Part shown: positions 5,911 through 6,692 of the stretch, one piece after another
Layout: each line of letters starts with the position of its first letter
Position numbering within the stretch: the first letter of the stretch is position 1
Source of the DNA: Acidobacteriota bacterium
GTDB taxonomy: Bacteria > Acidobacteriota > Terriglobia > Acidiferrales > UBA7541
Assembly: GCA_003161495.1 (NCBI GenBank)
Contig: PMOP01000438.1
Span: forward strand, 7,034-13,725
Direction: 5' to 3'
Length of the DNA: 6,692 nucleotides
The notes under the pieces: model-generated
The model's input: the letters and a program-made list of their open reading frames with translations, nothing else
What the model was told of the DNA's origin: nothing
The model's database searches: none
Made by a program: the position numbers and the translations under genes

Positions 5911-6692
5911 ATGCCGACCAACTTTACGACCCGCTTAAAACGCCTTCGCCAATCACTCGATTCCGCAGGGGCCGGCGCGCTGCTCGAGACGCACCTGCCA
6001 AATATTTATTACCTGTGCGGATTTTCCGGTGATTCGGGCGCTTTGCTGATCGATCACTCGTCAGCCATCTTATTCACCGATGGCAGGTTCACGATTCAAG
6101 CCAAGGAAGAAACCCGCACCATCCGTGTGCACATTCATAAAGGCCCGCTCCTCGAAGCGGTTGGCGAACACCTGCGAGGACGGAAACGCCAGAGGGTGGC
6201 GGTCTCACCCTCGCGCCTCACTTTGGCGGGCTGGAAGGGCCTCAGGAAGGCGGCAGGAGGCAATTTAAAGTGGGTTGCCATCGACGGCCTCGTGGAAAAC
6301 CTCCGAGCGGTGAAAGACGCCGCTGAGATTGTTCGAATTCGGGATGCCGCGCGGCTGGGCTCCGAAGTTATGGAAGAAGCGATTCGATTGATTCGCCCCG
6401 GCGTCACCGAACTGGACATAGCCGCCGAGATTGGCTACCGGATGCGCCGAAAAGGCGCTTCCGGGGAGTCCTTCGACGCCATTGTGGCTGCCGGACCGCG
6501 TTCGGCGTTGCCACATGCGCGTCCCACGGCGCGCCGAATTGGGAAAAACGAGTTGGTCGTACTGGACCTCGGTGCTATACTGCGCCGCTACTGCAGTGAC
6601 TTGACGCGCACAGTGCACGTCGGCAAGGCGTCCACGCGCGTCCGCCAGTGGTATCATGCGGTACTGGACGCGCAGACGGCGGCAAAAGAAGC
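5911..6692 (+). CDS. M24-family Xaa-Pro peptidase (partial, runs off right edge)
   Basis: The frame is open from ATG 5911 to the window end, 260 codons of a protein usually about 350-380 residues. It resembles the cytoplasmic metallopeptidases (PepP/PepQ/YpdF-like) that cleave Xaa-Pro bonds. An N-terminal creatinase-like domain (about 8-130) includes NIYYLCGFSGDSGALLI and LFTDGRFTIQAKEE. The linker EIVRIRDAA (139-147) leads into the pita-bread catalytic domain, with GESFDAIVAAGPRSALPHARPT (residues 185-206), where His202 is the catalytic-site His. Metal ligands Asp219 (VLDLGA) and Asp230 (YCSDLTRT) are present. The later His and two Glu ligands lie beyond the window. ATG 5911 places the conserved domain at the normal distance from the N terminus, but it has no ribosome site at usual spacing: T6 precedes it, and the nearest GGAGG is about 24 bases upstream inside the terminator stem. 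The pilQ terminator separates it from the pilus operon. Confidence 0.9.
   Translation, partial: MPTNFTTRLKRLRQSLDSAGAGALLETHLPNIYYLCGFSGDSGALLIDHSSAILFTDGRFTIQAKEETRTIRVHIHKGPLLEAVGEHLRGRKRQRVAVSPSRLTLAGWKGLRKAAGGNLKWVAIDGLVENLRAVKDAAEIVRIRDAARLGSEVMEEAIRLIRPGVTELDIAAEIGYRMRRKGASGESFDAIVAAGPRSALPHARPTARRIGKNELVVLDLGAILRRYCSDLTRTVHVGKASTRVRQWYHAVLDAQTAAKE

Overview
The window looks like a bacterial chromosomal housekeeping region with genes only on the + strand. It holds the 3' end of a UbiD-family decarboxylase gene, a complete type IV pilus alignment/secretin operon (pilM-pilN-pilO-pilP-pilQ), and the 5' part of an M24-family Xaa-Pro peptidase gene cut by the right edge. No rRNA, tRNA, CRISPR array, insertion sequence, phage gene or recombinase is visible. 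The GC-leaning bases, the Ala/Pro-rich tails and linkers, and this gene order suggest a Gram-negative diderm, most plausibly an Acidobacteriota member or a deltaproteobacterial-type relative. That placement is an inference from gene style and context, because no phylogenetic marker gene is present.

Layout: bases 1-477 are the last 158 codons of ubiD. Bases 478-994 are a non-coding gap of about 0.5 kb with a possible promoter, a tandem 13-base repeat, an AT-rich inverted repeat and several potential RNA hairpins. Bases 995-5851 are pilMNOPQ, tightly packed: ATGA stop/start overlaps join pilM-pilN and pilP-pilQ, and the pilN-pilO and pilO-pilP gaps are very short. A strong intrinsic terminator lies at 5881-5910. 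The peptidase ATG follows its T tract directly at 5911, and a good sigma70-like promoter overlaps the end of pilQ.

How the pilus genes work together (established for the family): PilM is a cytoplasmic actin-like protein that binds the N-terminal tail of PilN. PilN and PilO are inner-membrane proteins with coiled coils that pair in the periplasm. PilP extends across the periplasm to the N-terminal domains of PilQ, the outer-membrane secretin through which the pilus passes. The motors (PilB/PilT), platform (PilC) and pilins are not here and must be encoded elsewhere.

I did not find a convincing previously undescribed system. The observations most worth checking are the terminator-like hairpin between a promoter and the peptidase start codon, the long structured leader before pilM, and a run of short-loop GC-rich hairpins in the 3' tail of pilN.
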